Assembly: GCF_030159855.1 (NCBI RefSeq)
Contig: NZ_BSNG01000001.1
Span: 62,001-126,000, forward strand
DNA length: 64,000 bases
Source: Devosia yakushimensis
GTDB lineage: Bacteria; Pseudomonadota; Alphaproteobacteria; Rhizobiales; Devosiaceae
Direction of reading: 5' to 3'
Below the pieces are notes generated by a model. The model had not been told where the DNA came from, did not search any database, and worked only from the letters and a program-made list of their open reading frames with translations. The first letter of the stretch is position 1. Each line of letters begins with the position of its first letter. Both the position numbers and the translations under genes were made by a program. Of the stretch, positions 42,288-51,567 are shown one piece after another.

Positions 42288-42980
42288 CTAGGACGGGGTT
42301 CCCCACTGCCAAGACATATCGCAGATCAGGGCAGAAAATAGCTTCTGGTGGGGTATCTCCGTTATCAGCTCTTCCGGGTGCCACTGGACGCCAACGATAT
42401 TCAGATCTGAGGATTCGAAGCCCTCGACAAGGCCGTCTGCGGTATGAACCACGGGGGTCAGCGGCGCCGCCAATATGCTGATCCCCTGGCGGTGGATGGA
42501 ATTGACCTCAAATGGGTCATCGCCATAGACCGAGCCAAGAAGGCCTCCTTTGGCCACCACGCCATGCGCCAGCAGATCGCGTGCACCATCGGGCCGGTGA
42601 TTATCCTGCCAGCCCTGCGCCGCCAGGTTTTGACTCAGCGTGCCCCCAAGATAGACATTGATCATCTGAAAGCCGCGGCAGATGCCGAGGATGGGCAGGC
42701 GCCGCTCCAGGCTCTCGCCGAGCAGGGCCCATTCCATGGCGTCGCGGGGTTCGTCGACCGCTTTCCTGATATTGAGGTCTAGCTCCTGGCCGAAGCGTGA
42801 GGGGTGCACGGCCGCGCCACCACAGAAGATGATGCCCGCCGCCTGCGCCGGAAGGGGCTGGGCACCGCCATTGGGCACCATGACCACAGCCTGCCCACCA
42901 GCCTGTTCGACGGCCCGGACATAGGGCTGCGGATCGGTGGCGGCGCCGACGGAAACGACGATAAGCGGGCTGGAGGGCAT
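42288..42980 (-). CDS. Gamma-glutamyl-gamma-aminobutyrate hydrolase family protein (peptidase C26)
   Basis: A 230-residue class I glutamine-amidotransferase-like hydrolase. The nucleophile Cys101 is in LGICRGFQMINVYLGG and His-Glu in VGVQWHPEEL; FEVNSIHRQGI is the substrate region. PuuD-type relatives release GABA or other amines from gamma-glutamyl conjugates. The start is the ATG at 42980. It points away from the N-formylglutamate amidohydrolase gene, and both handle glutamate-linked substrates. Confidence 0.85.
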   Translation of the reverse strand: MPSSPLIVVSVGAATDPQPYVRAVEQAGGQAVVMVPNGGAQPLPAQAAGIIFCGGAAVHPSRFGQELDLNIRKAVDEPRDAMEWALLGESLERRLPILGICRGFQMINVYLGGTLSQNLAAQGWQDNHRPDGARDLLAHGVVAKGGLLGSVYGDDPFEVNSIHRQGISILAAPLTPVVHTADGLVEGFESSDLNIVGVQWHPEELITEIPHQKLFSALICDMSWQWGTPS

Positions 42981-43217
42981 GACCAAGTTCCTGTTGTCGC
43001 CCTCTTTTAGTGCCGTTCGCCCCACCGATCCACGCCATTGCCGAAGCGAAACTCCCTATCGGGTTTTATTATGGGCCGGAGCCGCTGCTGCGACGGCCAG
43101 GCCATAACGCAGCCTTATGGGTTTAGTGGCCCCTGCAATATGGTTTTGCCGCCCCGAGGGAGGCGCTAGCGTCCGGTCCGATCGCAGCACTATCGCGATG
43201 GCGAGCGGAGTAGACAA

Positions 43218-44150
43218 TTGGATCTTGCGGCAGATGCGGACGGCGCGCCCGTCGACCCCAACATCACGGTGAACTGGAATGCCGATTCCGAGGTTCCGCT
43301 GCTGTTGTCCTTCCCCCATAGCGGCGCGACATATCCGGACGACTTTGGCTACGATGCGAGCCTGCCCTTTAACGTGGTGGACTATCCGTCCGACAAATAT
43401 GTCGATGAGCTTTTCGACGGCGGTGCCGCGCTCGGCCTCGGTTCGATCCGCGCCAATTTTCCGCGCGCCTATATCGACGTCAACCGCCACCAGCACGATA
43501 TCGACGGCACCATGCTCGAGGCGCCCGAGCGCTGGTATGGCCGCATGCAGCCCACCGCGCTGCGCAATGGCACCACGCTGTTCTGGTCCAAGGCCAAGGA
43601 AATCGACCTCTATGACCGCAAGCTCAGCCATGCCGAGGCCAAGCGGCGGCTGGCGACCTGCCATGTGGTCTATCACCAGGCCCTGACCACCATGATCGAG
43701 ACCACGCGCCGCAAGCATGGCAGCGTGGTCGTGCTCGACTGCCATTCGATGATGCGTTTCGATACGACGGCCCAGGGCAGCGGCGAACGCCCCGAGGTTG
43801 ATATCGGCACACGTTATGGCGAATCCTGCGATCCGGACCTTGCGGTCCGGCTTGTCGAATGCTTCGAAACCCGGGGCTATCAAGTGGGCCTCAACCGGCG
43901 TTTCGCGGGCGGGGAGATCACTCTGCGCTATGGCTGGCCGGAAATCGACCAGCATCTGCTCCAGATCGAATTGCGGCGCGATCTTTATATGGACGAGGAA
44001 ACGCGCCTCAAAAACGACCGCTTCGATGCGGTCAGGCAGGACTGCTCCGACATTCTCTCCGAATTCAGGCAGTTCGTTCAAGAACGGCAGCAAAGCCGAC
44101 ACAACACCAGGGACAGGGAACACATGACAATGGAAAACGCCAATGGGTAA
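43218..44150 (+). CDS. N-formylglutamate amidohydrolase family protein
   Basis: A 310-residue metal-dependent amidohydrolase. FPHSGATYP, VNRHQHDIDGTML and VVLDCHSMM hold the candidate zinc His/Asp residues of the HutG-type family, and FAGGEITLRYGWPEIDQHLLQIEL is the C-terminal block. The TTG start has GGAG eight bases upstream and no usable ATG nearby. Its stop overlaps the start of a peptide-binding protein gene, so in this window it works with an importer rather than with histidine-degradation genes, none of which are present. Confidence 0.84.
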   Translation: MDLAADADGAPVDPNITVNWNADSEVPLLLSFPHSGATYPDDFGYDASLPFNVVDYPSDKYVDELFDGGAALGLGSIRANFPRAYIDVNRHQHDIDGTMLEAPERWYGRMQPTALRNGTTLFWSKAKEIDLYDRKLSHAEAKRRLATCHVVYHQALTTMIETTRRKHGSVVVLDCHSMMRFDTTAQGSGERPEVDIGTRYGESCDPDLAVRLVECFETRGYQVGLNRRFAGGEITLRYGWPEIDQHLLQIELRRDLYMDEETRLKNDRFDAVRQDCSDILSEFRQFVQERQQSRHNTRDREHMTMENANG

Positions 44151-45741
44151 GTCTATCGCAACCGCGCTGCTACTCGCCTCCTGCAGCCTTTTCGCGGCCG
44201 GCGCCGCCAATGCGGAAACGCTGCGCCTGGCCTATGGCACGGCGCCCGTCAGTGCCGACCCCTATCCCTATAGCGACACCCAGACCGGTTCGCTCAGCGA
44301 GCATGTCTTCGAAATGCTGGTCGGGCTCGACGATGCCCCGCTCCTGGCCAAGGACTGGGCCTGGGAAAGCGACAAGGCCATCGTCTTCAACCTGCGGGAC
44401 GGGGTCAACTTCTCCAATGGCGCCCCCTTCACCGCCCGCGACGTCGTCTACAGCATGTGCCGCATGATGTATCGCGTGGATGGCAAGGCCAATGTGGTGA
44501 CCTCGGCGCTGGGCCCGGTGACCAATGTTGTCGCAGTGGATGACCACAAAGCTCGTTTCGAGACGACCGCGCCTTATCCGATCATCACCCAGAAGCTCAA
44601 ATTCCTGAAGATTCTCTCGGCCGAAGCCGCCGGAATCGAGGGCGACATTGCTTTCGATCAGGATGGCGATTGCGGCATCTCGGCGTCTTATCCGAGCCAG
44701 GCCGATTTCGATGCGGGCAGTGCCGCCATAGGCACCGGCCCCTATATCTACGAAAGCTTCCAGGCCACCGGCGACGCCAATCTGGTGCGCAATGAAAACT
44801 ATTGGGGCGAAAAGCCGGAATGGGACCGCGTCGAAATCCGCTCCGTGCCCAATAACGGCGCCCGTATCGCGGGGCTCCTGGCTGGTGATTACGACATTAT
44901 CGAGCGGCCCAGCGCCGAAGACTTGCAGGTCATCGAGCGAGACCCCAATTTCGCCTATAGCACCGTGCCGGGCCTGCAGACGATTTTCCTCGTGCTCGAC
45001 ACCAATGCGGAGGGCGCTGCGGGCGTCACCGCCGCCGACGGTTCGGCGCCGCTCGCCGATGTGCGCGTGCGCCAGGCGCTCTCCATGGCCATCGACCGCA
45101 AGGCGATCACCGAGCGCCTCTTTGCCGGCAATGCCACTCCCGCCAACCAGTTCGCCCCCAGCTATATGCCCGGCGCGCCGGAAATGCCCGAACTGATTAC
45201 CGATCTTGACCAGGCCAAGGCGCTGCTGGCCGAAGCGGGCTATGCCGATGGCTTCGAAATCGAGCTCAATGTCCCTGCCGACCGCTACACCAACGGCCAA
45301 TTGGTGGCCCAGGCGATAACCCAGTACTGGACCCGCCTCGGCGTCAAGGTCACCTTGCGCACCGAGCCCTGGTCGGTGTTCCAGACCCGCCGCACCGAAG
45401 GGCAGATGGGCGTCTTCATGTATGGCTGGGGGCATCCCCAGGGCGCGGCACAGCTGATCTCGGGCGCTTTCGCCCAGCGCAATGACGATCTGGGTCTGGG
45501 TGCGGCCAATTTTTCGAGCTACGATAATCCGGACTTCGAAGCCGCCATGCAGGCCTGGGCCGTCGAAGTGGACCCTGCCCGCTCCGAGGAATTGATTGCC
45601 AAAGCCATGGCGCAGTCCGTTGCCGACCTGCCGGGCATCCCGCTCTATTACAATCACGAGCTGTGGGCGCATCGCGCCGGCATCGAGATATCGGGCGGCG
45701 CCGAAGGCCGCACCGTCGCCACCATGGCCCATTCGCGCTGA
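44143..45741 (+). CDS. ABC transporter substrate-binding protein, family 5 (dipeptide type)
   Basis: A 532-residue exported binding protein. The signal peptide is ATALLLASCSLFAAGAANA; SEHVFEMLVGLDDAPLLAKD and NLRDGVNFSNGAPFTARDVV are the family 5 hallmarks, with VRQALSMAIDRKAI later. Ligands of this family include peptides, opines and oligosaccharides. It overlaps the amidohydrolase gene by eight bases, suggesting N-acylated or formylated glutamate-like compounds as cargo, which is inference. Confidence 0.87.
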   Translation: MGKSIATALLLASCSLFAAGAANAETLRLAYGTAPVSADPYPYSDTQTGSLSEHVFEMLVGLDDAPLLAKDWAWESDKAIVFNLRDGVNFSNGAPFTARDVVYSMCRMMYRVDGKANVVTSALGPVTNVVAVDDHKARFETTAPYPIITQKLKFLKILSAEAAGIEGDIAFDQDGDCGISASYPSQADFDAGSAAIGTGPYIYESFQATGDANLVRNENYWGEKPEWDRVEIRSVPNNGARIAGLLAGDYDIIERPSAEDLQVIERDPNFAYSTVPGLQTIFLVLDTNAEGAAGVTAADGSAPLADVRVRQALSMAIDRKAITERLFAGNATPANQFAPSYMPGAPEMPELITDLDQAKALLAEAGYADGFEIELNVPADRYTNGQLVAQAITQYWTRLGVKVTLRTEPWSVFQTRRTEGQMGVFMYGWGHPQGAAQLISGAFAQRNDDLGLGAANFSSYDNPDFEAAMQAWAVEVDPARSEELIAKAMAQSVADLPGIPLYYNHELWAHRAGIEISGGAEGRTVATMAHSR

Positions 45742-45838
45742 GCGGGTTGGCACCGAACCTGTCCGTGGCCGCAAAGGCCACGGATTTTCGCTTTATGACT
45801 ATGGCTCCAACCGAGGCCCCGGCCGGATTGTCCAGGCA

Positions 45839-46804
45839 ATGATAAATTTCGTTTTGCGGCGATTGGGTCAGAGCGCCATCCTGCTCGCCATCATGTCGCT
45901 GCTGGTCTTTGTCGGCATGTATGTGATCAGCGATCCGGTGGCGGTCATGGCCGGGGAAGACGCGACCGAGGCCGACCGGGCGGCGCTGGCCGCAGCCTAT
46001 GGTCTCGACCGGCCATTGCCCCTCCAATACCTGGCCTTTCTCGGCAATATCCTGCGGGGCGATTTCGGCACGTCCTTCGTCTATGGCCGCCCGGTGCTCG
46101 ACCTGATCTTCGAGCGACTGCCGGCAACGCTCGAAGTGGTGTTCCTGGCCATGGTGCTGGGTCTGGTCTTCGGCATTCCCATGGGCATTTTCTCCGGCCT
46201 CAACCGCAAGAATCCGCTGACCCGGTTGATCAGCATGGTCACTACGATCGGCTATTCCATTCCCAATTTCTGGCAGGCGCTGCTGTTCATCCTGATCTTC
46301 GCAGTCTGGCTGCGCTGGCTGCCGGCCACCGGCCGTGGCCCGACCACGGAGGTGCTGGGCATCCAGCTCTCGCTGCTCAATGCCGAGGGCCTGCGCTACA
46401 TGCTACTGCCGGCAGCGAACCTGGCCGTCGCGCTGATCTGCATGCAGACCCGGCTGGCCCGCTCGGGCACGCAGGAGGTGATGTATCAGGACTATATGAT
46501 GTTCGCGCAGGCCAAGGGCATAGCGCCGCGCCGCCTTATCGGGCGGCATCTGCTGCGCAATATCCTCATTCCCATCGTCACCATCACGGCGCTGGAACTG
46601 GGTACGCTCATCGCCTTTTCCACCGTCACCGAAACGGTGTTCTCCTGGCCGGGCATCGGCAAATTGCTGCTCGACTCCATCTACCGCTCCGACCGTCCGG
46701 TGGTCGTGGCCTATATGATCCTCATCACGCTGATGTTCGTGCTCATCAATCTCATCGCCGACATCATCTATGCCGTTCTCGATCCGCGGATCCGCTATTC
46801 ATGA
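45839..46804 (+). CDS. ABC transporter permease, DppB type
   Basis: A 321-residue membrane permease. It begins MINFVLRRLGQSAILLAIM; AAYGLDRPLPLQYLAFLGNI and the coupling loop ARAKGIAPRRLIGRHLLRN-like segment (QAKGIAPRRLIGRHLLRNIL) are typical of DppB/OppB. Six helices are expected. The ATG lies 97 bases after the binding-protein stop; upstream in-frame sequence is a non-homologous extension. The stop overlaps the next permease start. Confidence 0.88.
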   Translation: MINFVLRRLGQSAILLAIMSLLVFVGMYVISDPVAVMAGEDATEADRAALAAAYGLDRPLPLQYLAFLGNILRGDFGTSFVYGRPVLDLIFERLPATLEVVFLAMVLGLVFGIPMGIFSGLNRKNPLTRLISMVTTIGYSIPNFWQALLFILIFAVWLRWLPATGRGPTTEVLGIQLSLLNAEGLRYMLLPAANLAVALICMQTRLARSGTQEVMYQDYMMFAQAKGIAPRRLIGRHLLRNILIPIVTITALELGTLIAFSTVTETVFSWPGIGKLLLDSIYRSDRPVVVAYMILITLMFVLINLIADIIYAVLDPRIRYS

Positions 46805-47703
46805 GCGCCATCAAACTCTCCGCCGAGCCGTCCCGCCTCGATCCGCTGCTGGCGCCGTTCCGGCACTATCCGGCCGCCATTGCCGGTCTTGTCGGCATCG
46901 TCATCTTCGCACTCGCTGCCCTCTTTGCGCCGCTGATCGCGCCGCAAAACCCGTTCGATCAGAACCAGCTCGACATCATGAACGGCCTCTTGTCGCCCAT
47001 GAGCGAGATGATGGATGGCAGGGTGAGCCTGCTCGGCACCGATGCGGTGGGACGCGATATTCTCTCGGCCGTGCTCTATGGCATGCGCACCTCACTGCTC
47101 GTAGCGCTCCTGGCGGTTGGCATCGGTCTCGTCATCGGCGTGGTGCTGGGACTGCTCGCGGTCATGCGCGGTGGTTGGGTCGATGCCATCATCATGCGGG
47201 CCGTCGACCTCACCGTCAGCTTTCCCGGCGTCCTGCTCGCCTTGATGCTCCTCGCCGTTTTCGGCTCGGGCGTCGACAAGGTGATCCTGGCACTCGCCAT
47301 CGGCATCTGGGCGCAGAATGCGCGCATGGTGCGTGCCGTGGGCCTTTCCGAGATGAAGAAGGACTATATCGCCGCCGCCCGCATCGGCGGCATTGGCGAT
47401 TTGCGCATCATGTTCCATTTCCTTTTGCCCAATGCCATCTCGCCGGTTCTGGTGCTTATGCCCATGGCCATTTCCGGCGCCATTGTCGCCGAGGCAACGC
47501 TGTCGTTTCTCGGTGTAGGCGTGCCGATCACCGAGCCATCGCTGGGGCTGCTGATTTCCAATGGCAATGATTATCTGCTGTCCGGCCGCTGGTGGATCAG
47601 CGTCGTGCCTGGTCTGGTATTGGTGCTGATGGTGCTCTGCATCAATGTCGTCGCTGACCGGCTGCGCGATCATGCCAATCCCTATCTCCAGGTCAGGGGG
47701 TGA
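46801..47703 (+). CDS. ABC transporter permease, DppC type
   Basis: A 300-residue permease. HYPAAIAGLVGIVIFALAAL is the first helix; LGTDAVGRDILSAVLYGMRT and ATLSFLGVGVPITEPSLGLL are DppC/OppC signatures, and EMKKDYIAAARIGGIGD is the coupling loop. It forms a heterodimer with the upstream permease. The ATG overlaps that gene's stop (ATGA). Confidence 0.9.
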   Translation: MSAIKLSAEPSRLDPLLAPFRHYPAAIAGLVGIVIFALAALFAPLIAPQNPFDQNQLDIMNGLLSPMSEMMDGRVSLLGTDAVGRDILSAVLYGMRTSLLVALLAVGIGLVIGVVLGLLAVMRGGWVDAIIMRAVDLTVSFPGVLLALMLLAVFGSGVDKVILALAIGIWAQNARMVRAVGLSEMKKDYIAAARIGGIGDLRIMFHFLLPNAISPVLVLMPMAISGAIVAEATLSFLGVGVPITEPSLGLLISNGNDYLLSGRWWISVVPGLVLVLMVLCINVVADRLRDHANPYLQVRG

Positions 47704-47708
47704 GCCGG

Positions 47709-49385
47709 ATGCTGCTGCATATCGATACGCTCTCCATCGGCTACGAGCTGGCCAACGGGCGCGAGCTGGAAGCCATCAAGGACTTTTCCCTGGCGCTGGA
47801 CCGCGGTCAGATCGTCGGCATTGTCGGCCAGAGCGGCGCGGGTAAATCCACCATCGGCAAGGCAATCCTGGGTCTGCTCGGCGAGAATGCCCGCATCACC
47901 AAGGGCAGCATCCTGCTCGAAGGGCAAGATATTGCCGCCTTCTCGCCCCGCCAGTTCGCCACCATCCGCGGCAAGCGCATCGGCTATATCTACCAGAACC
48001 CCATGACGGCGCTGAACCCGGTGCTGTCCATCGGCGAGCAGTTGATCGAGACCATCGAGGCCCATACCCCTAGGCGCGGCAAGCAGGCCCGCGACTATGC
48101 CATCGAACTGCTCACCGGGGCCGAGGTCAGTCACCCCGAAGACCGGCTCTCCAAATATCCGCATCAGCTGTCCGGCGGCCTCTGCCAGCGCATCGTTTTT
48201 GCCATTGCCATTGCCGCCCAGCCCGATCTCATCATTGCCGACGAGCCGACAACGGCCCTGGACGTGACGGTGCAGAAGGCGGTGCTGGGCACGCTGAAGC
48301 GTCTCGCCAGCCAGGAAAACATTGCGATCATCCTCATCACCCATGACATGGGCGTCGTTTCGCAGATGTGCGACGAGGTCTATGTGCTGCTGCGGGGGCA
48401 ATTGGTCGAGCACGGTCCCACCGCGCAGATCATCGGTGCCCCCAGCGAGCGCTACACCCGCGAATTGATGGCCGCCATTCCAAGCGTCGAAGAAAAGCGC
48501 CCGCGCTTCGACGTACTCGACGCCTTCGCGGAAACGCCCGGCCGCCAGCGCGGCCTCGATTACCTACGCTCAGGCATCGCCGCCCAGGACCAGGGCGGGG
48601 CGGTGCTTGCCGTGCGCGACCTCTCCAAGACCTTCAAGGGCAAGAAGGGCCGGGCCGGCGATTTCAAGGCGCTCGATGGCGTGAGCTTCGAGGTCAGGCG
48701 CGGCGAGACCTTCGGTATCGTGGGGGAATCCGGCTCGGGCAAGTCCACCATCGGCCGGGTTATCCTGGGCCTGGTCGATCCCGATCCGGGCGCCATCATC
48801 GAACTGGATGGCCGGCCGATCGGTCATGGCGACCGCCGGACATTGTCGCGGCGGCTGCAATGCATCTTCCAGGATCCCTATTCCTCGCTCAATCCGCGCA
48901 TGGATGCCGGCACCAATATCACCTATGGCGTTGTCGCGGCGGGCCTGGTTCCGCGCGAGACTGCCCAGGCATTGGCCGGGGACCTGCTTGAGGTTGTGGG
49001 CCTGCCCCGTGCCGTCGCGGCCAAGATGCCGCATGCCTTTTCGGGCGGCGAACGCCAGCGCATCGGCATTGCCCGCGCCCTTGCCTATCGGCCCGAACTG
49101 ATCTTTTGCGACGAGCCGACTTCGGCGCTTGATGTGACCGTGCAGGCCGAAATCCTCAATCTGATGAAGGAATTGCAGGATAGCCTGGGCCTCACCCTGG
49201 TCTTTGTCAGCCACGATCTTGCCGTGGTGCGCCAGATGTGTGACCGCCTTATCGTCATGAAATCAGGCGCGATCGTCGAAGCGGGAGATGCCGAACAGGT
49301 CTTGACCGAGCCTGCAGAGCCCTATACCCGCCAATTGCTGTCTGCCATGCCGCGTTTCCTGCGCAGCGCTGCTGCTGCGTCATGA
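47709..49385 (+). CDS. ABC transporter ATPase, fused DppD-DppF (two nucleotide-binding domains)
   Basis: A 558-residue protein with two ATPase domains in one chain. The first has Walker A GQSGAGKST, signature LSGGLCQRI and Walker B LIIADEPTTALD; the second has GESGSGKST, FSGGERQRIGIARAL and LIFCDEPTSALD. The Cys in the first signature replaces the usual Gln-Arg context only mildly. It powers the upstream permease pair. The ATG at 47709 has AGGGGG upstream; a GTG at 47700 overlapping the permease stop is the alternative. Confidence 0.9.
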   Translation: MLLHIDTLSIGYELANGRELEAIKDFSLALDRGQIVGIVGQSGAGKSTIGKAILGLLGENARITKGSILLEGQDIAAFSPRQFATIRGKRIGYIYQNPMTALNPVLSIGEQLIETIEAHTPRRGKQARDYAIELLTGAEVSHPEDRLSKYPHQLSGGLCQRIVFAIAIAAQPDLIIADEPTTALDVTVQKAVLGTLKRLASQENIAIILITHDMGVVSQMCDEVYVLLRGQLVEHGPTAQIIGAPSERYTRELMAAIPSVEEKRPRFDVLDAFAETPGRQRGLDYLRSGIAAQDQGGAVLAVRDLSKTFKGKKGRAGDFKALDGVSFEVRRGETFGIVGESGSGKSTIGRVILGLVDPDPGAIIELDGRPIGHGDRRTLSRRLQCIFQDPYSSLNPRMDAGTNITYGVVAAGLVPRETAQALAGDLLEVVGLPRAVAAKMPHAFSGGERQRIGIARALAYRPELIFCDEPTSALDVTVQAEILNLMKELQDSLGLTLVFVSHDLAVVRQMCDRLIVMKSGAIVEAGDAEQVLTEPAEPYTRQLLSAMPRFLRSAAAAS

Positions 49386-49468
49386 CTCCTGGCGGGCAGG
49401 GCGACGGAGGCAGTCAGGCCAAAAGCAAGGTCCCTGTCCCGCCCGGTGCAACCAAAGCGGAGCAGGCA

Positions 49469-50416
49469 ATGTCTCAGGCTCCCCCACGCAATATACGGCG
49501 CCTCAAATATATCGAGGCCTTTTCCGCGGTCATCATGACCGGCTCGATCTCGGCTGCCGCCCGCCAGCTCAATATGTCCCAGCCGGCCGTGAGCCAGCTG
49601 ATCAGCAATTTCGAGAAGGTCGTGGGCGTGGCGCTGTTCGTGCGCCGCAACGGCGCCATCTTCCCCACGCAGCGCGCCGAGGCCCTGCACGATGATGCGC
49701 GCGACCTGCTGGCGCTGATCGACCGCATCGAGATGCATCTCAAGCCCCGCGCCGACAAGCTGCTGTCGCAGATCCGCATCTCGGCGACCATGTCGCTGGT
49801 CAGCGAAATCCTGCCCTTGCTGATCGGGGAGGTCCATCGCCACCATCCAACGGGCAGTTTTTCGGTCACCTCCCAGCCGGTCGACGAAATGACCAATGCG
49901 GTGGCCGAAGGCCATGTCGACTTTGCCTTCCATACCCGCCCCCTGCAGCACACCAATATCGTCAACCTGCTGCAATGCGAGGTGCCGCAGGTCTGCATCC
50001 TGCGCGTCGGCCACCCCCTGGCGAAAAACGAGCGGATCGAGCTGGGCCAGATCAATGGCCACGATGTCATCTGGCCCTCGCGCCGGGACCCTTATTACCA
50101 GTATTACCGCGACCTCTTCAGCCGGCACCGGCTCAATTGCCGCACCGCGCTGCAATCGCCCTTCGCCAATTTCTCCATCCGCATGACCGAAGTGCTGAAC
50201 GCGCTGTCGTTCAACAATGCGCTCATGGCGTCGATCATCTGCAAATCGTCGGAAAACCTGACCTGGCGCCCGGTGGAGGGCATCGACGCCAGGACCAAGT
50301 TCTACCTGTCATTTCCCGAAGTGCTATCAGGCACGGAAACCCAGTTGCTTATGCAGCGGTGCTTTGCCAGTTCCATCGCCGACGCCCTGGCAGAACTCGA
50401 TTGGCTGTCACAGTAA
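49469..50416 (+). CDS. LysR family transcriptional regulator
   Basis: A 315-residue regulator. KYIEAFSAVIMTGSISAAAR and MSQPAVSQLISNFEKVVG form the helix-turn-helix; the remainder is the ligand domain. ATG at 49469 has GGAG six bases upstream; an earlier ATG at 49382, overlapping the ATPase stop, would add 29 poorly conserved residues. As last gene of the amidohydrolase/Dpp unit it probably senses the imported compound and controls that operon. Confidence 0.87.
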   Translation: MSQAPPRNIRRLKYIEAFSAVIMTGSISAAARQLNMSQPAVSQLISNFEKVVGVALFVRRNGAIFPTQRAEALHDDARDLLALIDRIEMHLKPRADKLLSQIRISATMSLVSEILPLLIGEVHRHHPTGSFSVTSQPVDEMTNAVAEGHVDFAFHTRPLQHTNIVNLLQCEVPQVCILRVGHPLAKNERIELGQINGHDVIWPSRRDPYYQYYRDLFSRHRLNCRTALQSPFANFSIRMTEVLNALSFNNALMASIICKSSENLTWRPVEGIDARTKFYLSFPEVLSGTETQLLMQRCFASSIADALAELDWLSQ

Positions 50417-50446
50417 TTGATGATGGAGCGCAACGCGCCACCGCAT

Positions 50447-50470
50447 TTTTGATCGCGGCGGTGATCAAAA
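50447..50470. repeat. Palindrome after the LysR gene
   Basis: Perfect arms TTTTGATC and GATCAAAA with an 8-base GC-rich loop lie 30 bases after the LysR stop. T and A tracts at the two outer ends make it a possible bidirectional terminator, though the stem is AT-rich; an operator is the alternative. Confidence 0.45.
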
Positions 50471-50721
50471 CCGAAGGTCTGCTTTCGGGCGTTCGTCATA
50501 ACGGCGTGAACGACCGGAATGGCGCGCGACACAGTGTTGCGGCAAAAGCCGGCTGCCACCAAGGCTACGTTTCCCCTCAGGTCGGATAGGATTGGCCTGA
50601 CCGATTACGAATGTTGCATCCCAAGAGATTCTTTGGGTCACGCGATTTGCGCGCCAACGCGCCTCAACTCACCACCGAGTTTGCGCCTAATCGATAGGCA
50701 ATGATGAATCGTGCATGAGGA

Positions 50722-50762
50722 TTGACCTTTGTGGTCCAGTGGTCTATCGGTGGTATTACCAC
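50722..50762 (+). promoter_or_regulatory. Promoter and FadR-family operator of the sugar operon
   Basis: A TTGACC hexamer at 50722-50727 and TATCGG at 50745-50750 are 17 bases apart. Immediately downstream, the perfect inverted repeat GTGGT-ATT-ACCAC (50750-50762) contains TGGTATTACCA, the TGGTnnnACCA pattern of FadR-subfamily regulators. The repressor gene starts 16 bases later, so autoregulation is expected. Confidence 0.6.
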
Positions 50763-50778
50763 TTGATCGAGCTTCTCC

Positions 50779-51522
50779 ATGAGCACCGAGATTTCAGAGC
50801 AGGCACCAGGCTCACAGGGCGACTATGCGCGGGTCCTTGATTTCATCCGCCAGCAGTTGCTCTCCGGCCGCATTAGGGTTGGTGACAAGCTCGTGGCGGA
50901 GCGCGAGCTGTCGGCGCTGCTCGGCGTGAGCCGCCCGGTCCTGCGCGAAGCGCTGCGCGCACTCTCGATGATTGGCGCAGTCGAAATCCGGCATGGCGTG
51001 GGTACCTTCGTGACCACCCCGGACGTGTCGGCGCTCGGCGACTTCTTCTCGCTCGTCCTAGCGCAGCAAGGGGACCAGTTGGATGACATCCTGGAGTCCC
51101 GGGTTGCCATCGAGCATCATGCCATTCGATTGGCATGCCGTCGCGCCACCGAGACCGACTACGATCGCCTGGCGGCGACCCTCGGTCGCATCCGCGAGAC
51201 GATCGAAGACGCCGAGGAGGGGGCCAAGGCCGACTTTGCGTTCCATTCGGCAATCGTGGCGGCCAGCCACTCCAAGACACTGGCAACGATTTATGGCGCC
51301 CTGTCGAACTTCATCGTCGACCTGCATGTTGTGCGGCGCCGGCGAATTCTGACGGTATCCGGCATCCGCGACTACCTCATCGATCACCATGCCCGAATTC
51401 TTGACGCGCTGGTCCGTCGCGACGGTCCGGAGGCGGACCGTCTGCTCGCAGAGCATTTCGAGATCGGGGCCGACTTCAGCCGGCGAGCAATGCTGAACGA
51501 GATCAACGGCGCGTCGCGCTGA
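50779..51522 (+). CDS. FadR-subfamily GntR transcriptional regulator
   Basis: A 247-residue regulator. The winged helix (about 15-85) contains LVAERELSALLGVSRPVLREALRALSMIGAVEI and HGVGTF; an all-helical FCD domain follows with metal/ligand residues in ESRVAIEHHAIRLA, FHSAIVAASHS and DHHARILDAL. FadR-type proteins bind sugar acids or organic acids. It heads the RraA/ABC/RpiB operon and sits beside a matching operator. Confidence 0.9.
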   Translation: MSTEISEQAPGSQGDYARVLDFIRQQLLSGRIRVGDKLVAERELSALLGVSRPVLREALRALSMIGAVEIRHGVGTFVTTPDVSALGDFFSLVLAQQGDQLDDILESRVAIEHHAIRLACRRATETDYDRLAATLGRIRETIEDAEEGAKADFAFHSAIVAASHSKTLATIYGALSNFIVDLHVVRRRRILTVSGIRDYLIDHHARILDALVRRDGPEADRLLAEHFEIGADFSRRAMLNEINGASR

Positions 51523-51548
51523 CTGCGGCCGACGCATAACAGTGGAGA

Positions 51549-51567
51549 TTTGTCATCTCATGACAAA
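51549..51567 (+). promoter_or_regulatory. Inverted repeat covering the RraA start codon
   Basis: Perfect 8-base arms TTTGTCAT (51549-51556) and ATGACAAA (51560-51567) with a 3-base loop; the second arm begins with the ATG of the RraA-family gene. In mRNA this would put the start codon in a stem. In DNA it could be an operator. Confidence 0.5.

Larger units (their letters stand above)
50417..50778. other. Intergenic region between the LysR and FadR-type genes
   Basis: No gene is seen in these 362 bases. They contain the palindrome at 50447-50470 and, at the right end, a promoter and operator for the FadR-type gene. The middle (50480-50710) shows short degenerate frames without ribosome binding sites and nothing I recognise. 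Confidence 0.6.

Noticed and set aside
44170..45774. A 534-codon minus-strand frame across the peptide-binding protein gene
   Set aside because: No recognisable motif; the plus strand encodes a binding protein with signal peptide.
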